A DNA stretch of 64,000 bases from Adiantum capillus-veneris (lineage: Eukaryota > Streptophyta > Polypodiopsida > Polypodiales > Pteridaceae). The stretch covers positions 126,145,817 to 126,209,816 of the forward strand of contig CM043958.1 in assembly GCA_014529385.2 (NCBI GenBank). The letters are read 5' to 3'. Below the pieces are notes generated by a model. The model was not told the DNA's origin, searched no databases, and saw only the letters and a list, made by a program, of their open reading frames with translations. The position numbers and the translations under genes were made by a program. Positions within the stretch are counted from its first letter, which is position 1. Every line of letters starts with the position of its first letter. This document shows, in pieces, positions 1 to 10,915 of the stretch.

Positions 1-1041
1 ATTTAATAAAAGAAACCAATGAGAATTAAGTCTCCTAGAAGACTATTGGGCAGTCTCCCAAGGGGTCCAATGAGCATTCAGGAGCCCCATGGCTTGCCTG
101 ATTCCTATTGGCCAGAAGGCAAAGGGGTCCAATGAGAGTTTAGTTTAATTATTTAATTACCTAAAGCTCTCACAAAAGGGGAAAGGGGGACACATGTCAG
201 AAGGCTATCACTTATGCTGCTTAATTGTAATTGGCTTGACTTGGGGAGGGCCAATGAGGCTTCATCAAGAGAAATTAGCAAGAGGGCTCGCCGAAGAGAG
301 AGAGGGGGACTGATTTTTGCAAGGCATTATCACACACACACTCACACAATCTCATGTGTGAAGAAAGAGAAGACTATCTCTTCCCAAGCTTTAATGGAGA
401 ACTCATCACCTACTCCAAGCTTGTGAGATAGAAGCCTACATCAACACTCTCTTGGCATGTGGATGCAAATCCAACCAAGAGCCAAGCTTCAATGCATGCT
501 CATCTCCTCTACCAAGCTAAGCTATGCTAATATGAGTGATTATGTGAGGAGATGTACATCTTTCTCGTAAGATACTCTCTTTTCCTCTCAAACTACTCTC
601 ATACCCTGCTAGCTCTCACCATCTTCGAAGGTGTGTAAGGTCTTGGGTCTGAGAACGGGGATAATTCAAGTTGTGTTTATTAAGTGTTTTGCTTAGTGCA
701 TGAAGTTTCCATCTTCATTGCACTAGCTAGTCTTGAAGGAGCACAAAGAATTGTATTGTACAATGTCTCTCTTGATGGGAGAAACCATAATACAAAGCCT
801 TTTGGAGGGGGGACCGGCTCCATGAAAATCCGGTCCTCAACTGTTGTCAATAGCTTAATTTCTCTCTCTTTTGAAAGTATTGTCGATGCTATCTAACTAG
901 GTGTTATGCTTTTTGTTGCTCTCTCTCTCTCTCCACCCAAGCACTCTTGTAATTCTCATTAGGAATCTATTCTAATGAAATGCCCACTATGTTCATGCTA
1001 ATTTCCGCTACACATAAGTTATTAGGCCATTAAATGTTACA
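1..1041 (+). repeat. Partial LTR of the chromovirus family (plus orientation)
   Basis: This stretch matches, in reverse complement, the two LTRs of the chromovirus at 20552-22140 and 27839-29429. It ends in TGTTACA at 1035-1041, the same end those LTRs have, and its left part is cut by the window edge. No primer-binding site follows it, so it is either the 3' LTR of an element lying to the left or a solo LTR. The base after it begins Copia-A coding sequence, so this LTR interrupts that element. Several CCAATGAG motifs lie in the first 300 bases. A 70-codon open frame at 684-896 recurs in all three LTR copies. Confidence 0.9.
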
Positions 1042-1614
1042 CAACAAAGTGTCATAAATGTCCTGTGAGCTTATATTACTGTCTCTAGTACATGATAGCA
1101 AGGGCTTAACAAAATCTTCCACAAACACTACATCCCGTGAAACCAGAATTCGTTTTGTTTGCGGATGATACAACCTGTAACCTTTGCTTTCAGCACTTTA
1201 ACCGACAAAAATACATTTGACAGCCTTATCATCCAATTTTCTGCGTTGTGTTTGTGGCACCAAAGCATATGCCAAACAACCAAAAACACGCATGTGCTCA
1301 ATAGAAGGCTTTCTATCATGCCATGCTTCATATGGAGTAATAGACTGCAAAGCTTTCGTAGGACACCTGTTTAGTAAATAAGTGGCACACATGATGGCCT
1401 CGAGCCAAAAAGAATGCGGCAAAGCTTGACTTTTGACCATGCATCGTGCCATTTCCGTAAGTGACCTGTTTTTCCTCTCAGCAACACCATTTTGCTGAGG
1501 TGTATAAGGCACTATACATTGGTGTTTTATCCCACGACTAGCCAGAAATGCATTGAATTCATGAGACATATACTCCCCCCCTCGATGGTATAACGGAGGG
1601 TGCCCATAGTACAT
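1042..1614 (-). pseudogene. Copia-A integrase core C-terminal part
   Basis: The frame reads RGGEYMSHEF, then YTPQQNGVAERKNRSLTEMA, then LLNRCPTKAL, the conserved Copia integrase core including the catalytic Glu region. At about 1195 the phrase CIFVG is followed by TAA where a Tyr codon is expected. The same frame then continues with SKGYRLYHPQTKRILVSRDV until it is cut at 1042 by the LTR. The start of this fragment is a frameshift from the preceding segment, not a real start codon. This would be the strand-transfer domain that inserts element cDNA into the host chromosome. Confidence 0.85.
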
Positions 1615-2429
1615 TTCGATACATTTTCAGCCATAGCCAGAAATTGTTTGAAGCACATAAAAACTTCGGACTTCGCTTTAAGCGGAAATACCCATGCATG
1701 CCTGGAGTAATCATCAATGAAAGTCACGAAGTAAAGGTAATTGCCCAAGGACGGAGTTTGCATGGGCCCACAAACATCACTATGCACAAGCTGCAACCTG
1801 CATCTGGCCCGAACTGAACCATCCTTTGGAAACTTAGAACGCTGCATTTTACCCAAAATACAGCCTTCACAAACATGTTTGACAGGTGCTTCAAGAGGCG
1901 GCAAAGAAGCAACCATATCAGATTTCTGCAAATGCAGCAAACTGGCAAAATTTAGATGACCAAAACGTGCATGCCAAAGTTTTGCATCTGAAATAGCCCT
2001 TGAATCTGCAATTGCATTTGCAAAATTTTGTCCACACTTTTCATACAAAGTGAGCTTATACAACCCACGACACAAACGCCCAGATGCAACAATTTCATCA
2101 CCAAAACTGAGATCATGAACTATACATCTGTCATCCACAAATTTGACTACAAGTCCAAGTCTAGCAAGTGCAGATACAGACAAAAGATTCTTCTTGATCC
2201 CAGGTACATAAAGTGCATCAACAAGTGTGAAAGAACTGCCATTTGCAACAGTAAGCACAATCTTTCCAACTCCCTGAACTGGACAAAAGGCATTGTTGGC
2301 ACAAGTGACTGAATTCCCATGAGGGACAGACTCGAGAGAGGTGAACAATTCACGATGTGAGGTAATGTGCTTTGTAGCACCACTGTCGAAATACCACACA
2401 TGTGAATCTGCAGCAAAACTGACAAGCAT
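1600..2429 (-). pseudogene. Copia-A protease, GAG-pre-integrase and integrase N-terminus
   Basis: The frame opens near 2429 and shows the aspartic protease motif WYFDSGATKHIT. It continues through LYVPGIKKNLLSVSAL, the zinc-binding GAG-pre-integrase segment LWHARFGHLN with CEGC, and the integrase motif HSDVCGPM followed by FIDDYSRHAWVF. All key protease and first integrase Asp residues are present. It runs out of frame near 1600, where the next fragment takes over. Residue spacing matches a normal Copia polyprotein, so frameshifts rather than missing domains account for the breaks here. Confidence 0.85.
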
Positions 2430-2914
2430 GCATCATGGACAGCAGGATTGTAAGTGCAATTTGCGCTAAAAGCCCATTCTGCATCAACATCATCGTTACA
2501 GTCTCCTTTTACAGAAGACTCAACAATGGCTGCATTTGTAGTGGAACGAGCATTTGCAGTGGAACCACCCTCTTTCTTCTTAGCCTCTTTGGCCTTCAAC
2601 TTAGGACATTGCTTGATCAAGTGATCATTAGCTTTACAATAATGGCAACGCATCTTCTTTTTGCACTTATCACCAGAATTTCCAAACGAATTGCTGCAAG
2701 CAAAAGCATTAGGAACAGAAGTTTTGCCACTCGCAGCAGAACCATAAGAAGTGGTTGCATTGTTGTTACCACCCTTTCTTTGAGAAGCAATAAAAGCCTG
2801 TTCAACTGCACGCTGCCTAGTCCTGTTTTTTTTGGAAAGTGACTCTTGCAACAGCAATGTGCATAATGCATCAAACTTGACAACTTCAGGATTCCTTGGG
2901 GCATCAGTCTCCAA
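2430..2914 (-). pseudogene. Copia-A gag C-terminal part with zinc knuckle
   Basis: This frame follows the gag N-terminal part after a frameshift near 2911-2914. It contains a basic, Asn/Gly/Ser-rich linker and the nucleic-acid-binding zinc knuckle CHYCKANDHLIKQC (CX2CX4HX4C, all four ligands present), followed by a lysine-rich stretch. It shifts out of frame again near 2430, where the protease frame begins. The knuckle would bind element RNA in the virus-like particle. Confidence 0.8.
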
Positions 2915-3492
2915 GTACTAGCAAAAGTCTGGTAGGAATCTAGTAAGGCATCAAGAACAGTTTGCACAAGGGAACTATCTGAAATGACTTCACTTGCAGA
3001 AATAAGTTGCTCATTGATATCCTTGACACCAGCAAGGAAAGTGTCCATATCATCTTCCTCATGCATAATCTTCGACTCCAGCTCTTTACGCAACAAAGCA
3101 ATTTTAGCCTCATTGCGACTTGCATAAAGACCAGCCAATATATCCCAAGCCTGTTTTGCAGATTTTGCTGAACAAATGTGAGGAACAATGGTGAGCTTCA
3201 CAGACAACGCAATCAATGCATGAGCCTGCGCATCCTTTACATCCCAATGAGATTGTTCTGCCATAGGCAAAACAACTTTAATAGCAGCAATCCTTGAAGC
3301 AAGACCTGCAACATCCTCAACATCGCCTGCATCCTCAGAACCAGGACGTACATCAATGCCGTGCATAATATTCCAGACGCCCTTTGACACAAGAACATGT
3401 TGCATCATGTAAGCCCACATAGGGTAATTGTCCCCATCCAACCTGTCCTCAGCAACAAACATCTTGAACACATCTGTGTTGTTGTCAGCCAT
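2911..3492 (-). pseudogene. Copia-A gag N-terminal part (UBN2-type)
   Basis: The ATG at 3492 (MADNNTDVF) opens a frame of about 194 residues with the Copia gag signature: FVAEDRLDGDNYPMWAYMMQ near the start, then KSAKQAWDILAGLYASRNEA and LRKELESKIMHEEDDMDTFL. Gag forms the particle that packages element RNA. The frame reads past residue TFASTW into unrelated sequence, and the true continuation is in another frame at 2430-2914. The start was chosen because the domain begins immediately after it and the 5' leader with the primer-binding site lies upstream. Confidence 0.85.
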
Positions 3493-3840
3493 GGTAAATG
3501 CTGCACCTGATGTGAAAACTGCCCGAAAAGAGGAGAAACGAAGCAGGAACAACACGTGCTATATAGCACAAACCGTAGAAGACTGTAAGGCAGCTGTTAT
3601 GCAGAAAATGGCACTAACAGAAATTCTGTACAAAATGATGAAATAGCCTGTGCAGACCTGCCTGTAGTGGAAACGGAGGCTGAAATGAGCCCGAATCAGA
3701 AATCTGAGCAGACTAAGTTCTGCGAGCTAACCCGAAATATTTATCGACTTGCGAACGCTAGCCAAACCTCACTGTAATCGGAGAAAGTGAGCAGGCGTGT
3801 GCTGGAGCAGCTGGCGACTAAGCCCGGGAGGACGTAACCT

Positions 3841-3852
3841 GCTCTGATACCA
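3841..3852 (-). other. Primer-binding site of Copia-A
   Basis: The minus strand reads TGGTATCAGAGC, complementary to the 3' end of plant initiator tRNA-Met. It lies two bases inside the 5' LTR end at 3855. Here tRNA primes minus-strand cDNA synthesis. Confidence 0.9.
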
Positions 3853-3854
3853 AT

Positions 3855-4286
3855 TGTTGGAATTAGGGTTGCAGAGAAACGCACACAGCTTGGAGAAGAT
3901 GAAGGAAGCTCAAGGCACACAATAGAGAGTGTGTTACTTAGTGTGCAATGGAAAGATAGATAGCCCTAGAGTGATGGGCGTATATACAATGCTTAAGGGA
4001 AAAAACCTCCTAAAGAGGGAAAAAATGCCCCGGCGGTCCTAGTGTGTTCACACACATCACTACCACATGTATATGGTGACACGCTCAGCTTTTGCTATTG
4101 TCAGGACGTAGGTTCCATCCATGCCCAACCTCGTCACTATATGGCACGGCTCTGGCTCAGAGGGGATCTAGGGCCCAAATTTGCGGGGGGCGAGGTGGCT
4201 TTAATCTTAGCCGTAGTGAACTGGGGGTGAACTGGGGGTGAACTAGGGGCGGGTAAACTAGGGTGTGATCATGTGTCATGCCAACA
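3855..4286 (-). repeat. Copia-A 5' LTR (outer end approximate)
   Basis: The inner end is fixed by the primer-binding site: plus-strand TGTTGG starts at 3855. CCAACA at 4281-4286 gives a matching inverted terminus and a plausible 432-bp LTR. A TATATA box lies near 3990 on the minus strand, which would place the transcript start inside the LTR. The second LTR is outside the window, so the outer boundary cannot be confirmed. Confidence 0.5.
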
Positions 4287-7200
4287 TGGGCAACGACGCG
4301 TGCTAGCGTGGTGATAGGGCATTCTTGTGGCGTAGGGGAGTTCCGTTGTCCTTCCTCTTGGGCCCTTAACTTTATGCTTGTCAAATAGCAGGTCGCCACC
4401 TGGAGTCCATGCCAGCATGCCCTACTTTGGGCAGGAGGTGTGTAAGCGGCCCAAGGCTTGTTCTAGAAAGCGAAAATTGTCATTTTCTCTTGATCGAGCA
4501 GAGTTCAAATCGCACACCCGTTGAAGACGGTACCAATCTCAACCTGCTAGCTGAATGTATGGGTAATCACACACGCGTTTGCAGCTTGCGAGCCTAAGTT
4601 GCAGGAAACGCCTACGCCTACCCCGTGGCTGGTAACGTCGTTTCCTCTTTTCCAGGCAGAGGGCCTCGAAACGGCTGGAAACAAAACACTTGTTTCCTTT
4701 CTTGCCCGAGTGCAGGTAATACCTCTTTCAGAGCATGCATACTTTCAATGCAGGTACAGAGGTTCTGCCCACAGCGCCTCCGCGCAACCCTCTAAGATTT
4801 GCTCCTTGATGAATGCTGTGAAGAAGACTGTCAAAAAGAAGAGAGCCTTGCTCACAGGGGTGATACCTGCGATGCAAAAGGCAAGCTCAAATTTCTCCAA
4901 TGAGGGTTTGCACACACAATGCGTGTACTTCCATTGCTATTGAGTGTTTCAAAGCAGGAAGCAATCCTGTATGTCAAGCCTGGAGAGTACTTGAAAGGCA
5001 TGGAGCCAATTGACGATGGTGAGGTTTACAGAGAAGTTTATGGAGCAAGGGATTTAGGTGCAGAAGATGGTAAGGCAGATGGCCATCCAAGGTGTAGCCA
5101 AGAGTGACAAGGCCAGCCATGGTGGTGCGATGGGATATGTAGAGGTGAGGCTCAGATGGAGGGATTCTTGAGCAGGTATGTTGAGTCGTTGGACCATGAA
5201 ATCAATGACTTTTTTGGAGCTGGAGACGGCCATGCGGCAGCTCAGGGGATAGAGGAGCCTTGCACAGATCAAAGATAAGGCACTCCATCCTCTCTTTGAC
5301 TCCTTGATGAAGGAGACACGGAGGAGGAGGAGGCTTTTTAAACCTAATATCAATTTGCAGCCATGGATTTTAATCTGAAGAACTAGAGTGAGATTTCTGT
5401 ACAGTTGTAGTCTCTTGCACTATGCTTTTAGGAGGAGATGCCCAACAAGGCTGGGCAGAGAAGCTGTGGACTACTTTCAATGCAATATGCTGTATAGGGG
5501 AAGAGCCAAGAAGCTCTTGTCTTCTCTGTTTTCATCGATTGTGAAATGAGGACTTCTCTCCCAATGCGGTTGTCTTGCATTCCAAAGGTATGGCATTTTG
5601 CAAGACTCAGACGTGGACAAACAAATTTATCCTGAGATTGTTAGGCAGGGGCTGTTGAAAAAATGTCGTGCTTGGCAACGCTTTGGCTGATATGGGGCCT
5701 TTGAGGAGGTAACACCAGAAGCTGTCGTGCTAGTTCTTTGATTAGCAATGATATAATGCATTTGTCGTGCTATGACATTGATATCCCATGAACCATGATA
5801 TTTAGACACCCCTTCATTCAGCCTTTTAGGGAGAGATAGTAGCTAATAATCCAATGCAAATACTTTGCTCTATTCTGGTTTGGCCTTTGAATTAGAGTGT
5901 TGGGTGAGCCCCCTTGTAATGTAGCCTCAATAGGTCCATTCAAAGCCCACTCATGCCCATGATTTCTGATTTTGTCATCACCAAAGACATCACGGCATTA
6001 CCCAAGACCAAGGCATGAGGGAAAGTGATCTACTGAACAATATCATTGGCTTCCCCCCTCATCTCCACAACAAGTCTTGCTGCATGGAAGCTCCATGCAA
6101 GATCGCAGAAGGAGTCACGACGGCGCAGCAGCAACAACAATAGCTAGTACAAGCGCAACCACTCCTACCCCTGAGGTTGGAGCAAACGGAGATGAGCTTC
6201 TAACGGTCAGTTTGCAATCAGGCTCATGCAAGTGCAACTTGTCTGGCAGAGAGAAGCTTCGAGGCTTGCCGACTCTGTCCTGTGTTATGAGCTCAAGTTT
6301 CAAAAGAGAGTATTTTGGCAAGACCACACCCTACTGCTCAGCCTGGAGGTGCCGATGGGGTGGCATCGAATACATATTTTTGGATGCAGGGGGGTATCTG
6401 TTTTTATGATGCTATGTAGCTACCCATCAACATGAATTTAGGGATGCATCACATGCCATCAAACATTCTACCTGTCGACAACAACCAAAGAAGCTAAAGA
6501 CATTGCTGCAACACAATATGGGCAGATGATTATGGAACAGACTGTTGCTTCGTCCTGGAACAAGTGCCGCAAGCGACGTGATGATCATGCTTATCAACAT
6601 CAAAAGAAAATCCCATATAAGCAACTTGGGGAACCCCTCAGGTAATTAAACATCAAAAAGCTCTAATAGGTTGTCCTCCATGACCTAAAAGCCACTCCGT
6701 GAACGATCATATGCAAAGATATGTTCTTTAGATCAAGAGAGGCAGCAAAGTTCTTGTGGTAGATGATATGCACAGATCAATGAGCCACCATTTTGCATAA
6801 TTTGCGCTAACGATTGGGCTAGCATAAGCCTTCTGATCATATAGCTACATGTAGAGAAAGCTAACCTTGGCTACATCTTTTTAGAGAAGCTTTTCAAAGG
6901 AAGAGATTTTAAGGTTGCTTGTATTGAAGCATACAGGCAACTCCATGTCCTTAATGGGTGTTGCAGTAGCTGAAAATGGCGATCATCATAGGATTAAAAT
7001 GAAGAAGTTAGACAGGATTGGAAAGGCTGGAGATGCCTCGAAAGGCCTTATTGAGCCTGATGCCACTAATTATAAGAATCTAACTTTCATTGGGTTGCTT
7101 CAATATCCCTATAAGGAGAGTCTTTAATATGAGGAAGTCCAATATAGGATGTCCCTTCTAGGTTGTTGACATGCCCTTTTGTCAGGCAGTGACTTTGACG

Positions 7201-7570
7201 GCATGATGGTGACTACACCTGACCCGACGCATGACATCTTTTGCATAGAAAATCCTTATTTGTATCCTTCATATCTGAATATTTTATTTTGATGCCTTGT
7301 GGAACATTCCTTAAAAAGCTTGGATAGTAATGGAGTCACAAAATTATGGCAGGTCTTCCTTAGTTGTGCCCATTCCACATCAGCAATGTGCATTTACAGA
7401 GGTAACATGCACAACCAATATCCATCACAGACGACTAAAACCACTCCGACATGTATCTTAATTGCAATTAAGGAATCTATCAAGAAGACCATTCTTGTTG
7501 CCCCTTATTTGTAAAAACATGTTGCGATTAGTCCTTTTTATCTTAAGCGTAACAACAGACGTAAACAGTA
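4287..7570. other. Intergenic stretch with no recognised gene
   Basis: I could not recognise any gene here. A few short open frames are locally less AT-rich (4599-4943, 6077-6409, 6475-6640, 6915-7127) and could be exon relics. The 6475-6640 reading (KEAKDIAATQYGQMIMEQ...) and 6915-7127 look protein-like, but neither shows a known motif or a convincing start. Confidence 0.4.
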
Positions 7571-7666
7571 AGCCCAAGCGACCTTAAAGATCTACCTAAC
7601 GAAGAGTTGAACTCAAGACCTGTTATTCTAGAGGGAAATGGCATAACCAATCTACCACACTTGGGT
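7571..7666 (-). mobile_element. tRNA-derived SINE, copy 1
   Basis: Read on the minus strand, it starts AAGTGTGGTAGATTGGTTAT, with TGGTAGATTGG fitting an RNA polymerase III A box. About 40 bases later comes TTGAGTTCAACTC, fitting a B box, followed by the family tail GGTAGATCTTTAAGG. The same head, boxes and tail recur at 9230 and 53323. A (GA)n microsatellite lies about 65 bases to the right. Confidence 0.6.
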
Positions 7667-7729
7667 GATAGAAAGGTTATACCATTTTCCTCTTTTTATT
7701 AGCGCACACACACACACCCATCCACACAC

Positions 7730-7731
<2 letters not shown>

Positions 7732-7776
<45 letters not shown>
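7732..7776. repeat. (GA)n microsatellite
   Basis: An uninterrupted run of about 22 GA units, preceded by a short CA-rich tract. It lies upstream of SINE copy 1 in that element's orientation. Confidence 0.95.
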
Positions 7777-7778
<2 letters not shown>

Positions 7779-8684
7779 AACCACACTACAATGATATAGA
7801 GAGACAATCTGTATTTATTTATGTTTATATTTCACTGGAAAGCATCTTCTTTGGTTTTATTGCAGGTCTTGAACCTCTTGCCTTGCATACCACCACAAAA
7901 CATGGACTCAGGACAAAGACCTCTTACATGAATTCATGGAAAACTGTGGAAAGCACTGTGAACAACAGCACATCAACAAGACTATCAGGTTTTCCATTTC
8001 TCTTTGTGCTCACATGTCTACGTAGTAGGGTGGACTACACACGTAATTATGGGGTGGGGCATGGCTTTCATTGCTTATAGATTTTGGGGAGACATAGTGC
8101 GAACTCTCTACCATACTTAGATATGGCACGTTTTCGACCACTGCACTAAATATTTTATAGTATTTTAAGTTTGTTGTAGTATGCAGTTTGTATTACAGCT
8201 TGCCAAAATGGTATCTTTGGAATGGCATGCTGGTTTGGGATTTTTTGAGTGAGTGATCAACAGGTTAGCACTCTTATCTTTTATTTTGCATATTTTCACC
8301 GTATGCTCTCTTTCCACCTCCTCCAACAATCGTATCAACAAATAAACCATTACCCCCTGTAAAAAGTATAATTCAACCACCCATTCCTTGGGTGCACGGA
8401 TGTAAGCTTCTTTTGGCTCTCTAATTAATTCAAACGCTTACTTGGTAAAAAAAAATGAAAAAAAAAAAACCATTACAACAATGCTAACCAAGCATGGCTG
8501 GTTCATAGCCACATATGGTAGCTTGAATATCTACTTTCAAATTAGCCAAAGATTGGTCATTATTTCTTTTGGCTTGCCCAAATGGCTAAGGAGAACTTAC
8601 AGGCAACTCGCCTTTTTGCTAATGAAAAAAAGGAGTTATATTTTTGTTTTTAATTAGACAAGTGAAAATTCATAGTGGGTCAAG
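7777..8684. other. No recognised gene
   Basis: AT-rich DNA with only short open frames and poly-A runs near 8450-8470. I see no domain, RNA gene or repeat boundary in it. Confidence 0.4.
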
Positions 8685-8687
8685 TGA

Positions 8688-8960
8688 CACAAGAAGATCT
8701 AGAAATTTTCTCATGTAGGAAAACGGAGTCTTTCTCGGTGTTTTTCATACAACGCATAATATCATGAGCTTCTGCTCGAGAGGCACCGCATACCTAGCTA
8801 GGTACGATTGGGGGGGTCCCCTGCCCCCCCACCGGGCCGGCTGTCCCCTGCCCCCAAGCGTACCTAGCTAGGTATGCGGTGCCTCCCTCATAGAAGCTCA
8901 TGATGTTGAGGTAAGTCAAATGTCGGAAATATTGTGAGAATTTGTCCAAAACTTCTTGTG
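8688..8960. mobile_element. Foldback MITE, copy 1
   Basis: The ends are imperfect inverted repeats starting CACAAGAAG and ending CTTCTTGTG, flanked on both sides by TGA (8685-8687 and 8961-8963). The whole unit is palindromic, with ATCATGAGCTTCTGCTC on the left mirrored near 8900. The centre has TACCTAGCTAGGTA on each side of a G/C-rich spacer of about 60 bases. A second copy with a different 3-bp flank (AGT) lies at 14737-14940. A 3-bp duplication and CAC termini fit the CACTA superfamily. No transposase is present. Confidence 0.75.
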
Positions 8961-8963
8961 TGA

Positions 8964-9184
8964 GTCTCTTGCCAAGATTAGTTGTTTCATTCATAAATTG
9001 GTGGCTCATCCTTCATGCTAGCGACTTGGGGAATCGGGGCTTGCAATGTTGCACATATCCAAAAGATATCTAGGGTCCAGATTCCATGCTAGCTTGTTGG
9101 ATCTCTCTCTTCACTCTTCTTCTTCTTCTCTATTCTCGTATGGAGGTGAGGTAGCTGGATCACTTGAGATGTGGGCGTTTTGCA

Positions 9185-9185
<1 letters not shown>
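8964..9185. other. Short spacer, no gene
   Basis: Unique-looking sequence with a small TCT-rich tract around 9110-9135. No coding feature was seen. Confidence 0.4.

Positions 9186-9229
<44 letters not shown>
9186..9229. repeat. (TC)n microsatellite
   Basis: A TC run that directly abuts the 5' end of SINE copy 2. Confidence 0.9.
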
Positions 9230-9230
<1 letters not shown>

Positions 9231-9354
9231 GTGTGGTAGATTGGTTATCCCAGCTCTCTCAAGGGTACTTGCTCTTGAGTTCAAGACTCGTCGGATAGAT
9301 CTTTGAGATATCTCTTGAGTTCAAGACTCGTTGGATAGATCTTTGAGATATCTC

Positions 9355-9355
<1 letters not shown>
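9230..9355 (+). mobile_element. tRNA-derived SINE, copy 2, with duplicated B-box segment
   Basis: It begins AGTGTGGTAGATTGGTTATC (A-box-like), then TTGAGTTCAAGACTC (B-box-like), then the family tail GGATAGATCTTTGAGATATC. The B-box and tail are repeated in tandem with a 40-bp period (9272 and 9312). It is sandwiched between a TC run and a poly-C/GT/GA run. Confidence 0.65.
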
Positions 9356-9388
<33 letters not shown>

Positions 9389-9402
9389 ATATGATATGTG
9401 TC

Positions 9403-9448
<46 letters not shown>
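9356..9448. repeat. Compound simple repeat: C30, (GT)n, (GA)n
   Basis: Thirty consecutive C residues (9356-9385) are followed by a GT tract and a GA tract. Such homopolymers are assembly-sensitive. Confidence 0.9.
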
Positions 9449-9450
<2 letters not shown>

Positions 9451-9642
9451 GACTTTCATCAGCAATTGATTCATTTGGAAGAAGCTAAGAGTTTAGAAGC
9501 TGAATGTGAGTGCTAGCTTTGGCCATCAGTGAGAGCAAGTGGGATTGCAGGGTTCGGTCAACCAATGACCTTTCCCCACCATCAAGTGTGGGGAGGAGGG
9601 GGGCGGCCAAAACCCCACCGTCAAGTGTGTGTGAGAGAGTTG
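9451..9642. repeat. Tandem-duplicated target unit, first copy (191-bp period)
   Basis: GACTTTCATCAGCAATTGAT starts here, and the same text resumes at 13431 on the far side of Copia-B. GAGAGAGTTGACTTT recurs at 9633-9647, which gives a period of 191 bases. The duplication therefore existed before Copia-B inserted into the start of the second copy. Confidence 0.8.
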
Positions 9643-9647
9643 ACTTT

Positions 9648-9970
9648 TGAAGGGGATCGGGGAGCACCACAGACGGAGAGTGAGAGAGAGAAGGAGACAC
9701 ACGACACACAGATATGGGTGGGGAGACTGTGAAGTGGTAGCTCCCCCTATACAGTATACTCACTATAAGTATAGGGTAACAGGGGATCGGGGAGCACCAC
9801 AGACGGAGAGTGAGAGAGAGAAGGAGACACACGACACACAGATATGGGTGGGGAGACTGTGAAGTGGCAGCTCCCCCTATACAGTATACTCACTATAAGT
9901 ATAGGGTAACAGTGGGCGGGCGCCCATGACCTGGGCGACCGGTCAAGGCACATAGGCCTTAACCCCAACA
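9648..9970 (-). repeat. Copia-B 3' LTR carrying a 130-bp internal tandem duplication
   Basis: The minus strand starts TGTTGGGGTTAAGG and ends CTTTCA. A block from 9651 to 9780 is repeated from 9781 (period 130), which explains why this LTR is 323 bp and its partner 193 bp. Both blocks include the CTATACTTATAGTGAGTATA segment. Confidence 0.9.
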
Positions 9971-10045
9971 ACCTCCCACTTAAAGGCCAATGTGCCTTTA
10001 AGCAAGATCTAGTAGTGTACAACTAATAGAAGGTGAGATATTCTC

Positions 10046-10915
10046 TCAACCTATGTCCACTGACTCTCGATGAGCTAGTGCATCCGGCTCTACTGATAGA
10101 CAAACATCCCACTGCTGCGGAAGCCACATAGAGCTAGCTCCAAGCTCTGCAAATAGTCTACAAGAGCTCATGCACTCTTGCAAGTATCGGTCCAATACCT
10201 GCAAACCTCCCCTATGCTCTATGCCGAGATCAGTCATCGAACAACTAATCAACCCTGCTGCAAATGCTCCCACTGTAGCTGCTATGTCGGGCCTCGAGAT
10301 CAGCATCTCGTACATGAGGACACCGAACGTTGATGCAACCCTGGCAACCTCTGCCACCTCCAACTCAGAACTCAACTCATGGCAATCCTGTCCCCTATCA
10401 TAGAGACCATGGCACTCTGACTCCGAGCTCTGGAGTGACTCCTCGTGCCCACCACATATCACATGTGTACCAAGAGTATCCATCTGTCCTGAATCTGCAT
10501 CAAGCTCTGGCATAAGCATATAAAGAAATGACTCCACAATAGTCGACATCTCAGCATCCATGTGAGTCATCTCTGTCATCACCTCTGATGACTCATCCTA
10601 CTGTGACTCACTAGAGCTATCCCGCTCTACCTGTGCATCCATAGACGCAACCTGTACAACAAGGTCACTGCTCTGCACTCCATACAAAGCATCCTGCAAC
10701 CCACAAGCAAAAGAGACTCGCCTCCTCTTTCGCTCTCTACCTGGCTGCATGATCACAGAGACAACACCGTCTCTCGCGTGATCCACATGCAATGGGTAAC
10801 CTGTACCACTCCTGGCACCTCTCGCAATCACTAGCGAACCCAAATGCATCACAAAATCTCGCTCTCGTAGCGAAATCTGACATCCACAATCTCTAAGCTG
10901 ATCAATCAAGATCAA
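10046..10915 (-). pseudogene. Copia-B pol remnant (scrambled RT/RNase H relic)
   Basis: One frame runs from about 10915 to 10046 with a single internal TAG near 10597. Near its centre it reads FGVLMYEMLISRPDIAATVG. This echoes the Copia segment preceding RNase H (GSLMYA..TRPDIA..VG; compare Copia-D), and VLDRYLQ echoes ILRYLK. The surrounding residues do not match, and no catalytic RT motif (YVDD) is present. I infer a strongly rearranged and internally deleted pol region, not a functional enzyme. Confidence 0.55.

Larger units (their letters stand above)
1042..4286 (-). mobile_element. Copia-A: decayed Ty1/Copia retrotransposon, 3' half interrupted
   Basis: A minus-strand Copia element is seen from its 5' LTR through gag, protease, GAG-pre-integrase and most of integrase. 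It is then cut by the chromovirus LTR at 1041; its reverse transcriptase, RNase H and 3' LTR would lie left of the window. The order protease, integrase, then RT is the Copia order. The coding region is spread over several frames with at least three frameshifts and an in-frame stop, so it is dead. A 54.9-55.2 kb fragment encodes a very similar integrase segment and belongs to the same family. Confidence 0.9.

Noticed and set aside
4599-5353. Candidate exons near 4.6-5.4 kb
   Set aside because: Short frames on both strands, no motif, and no consistent splice signals; could not be supported.
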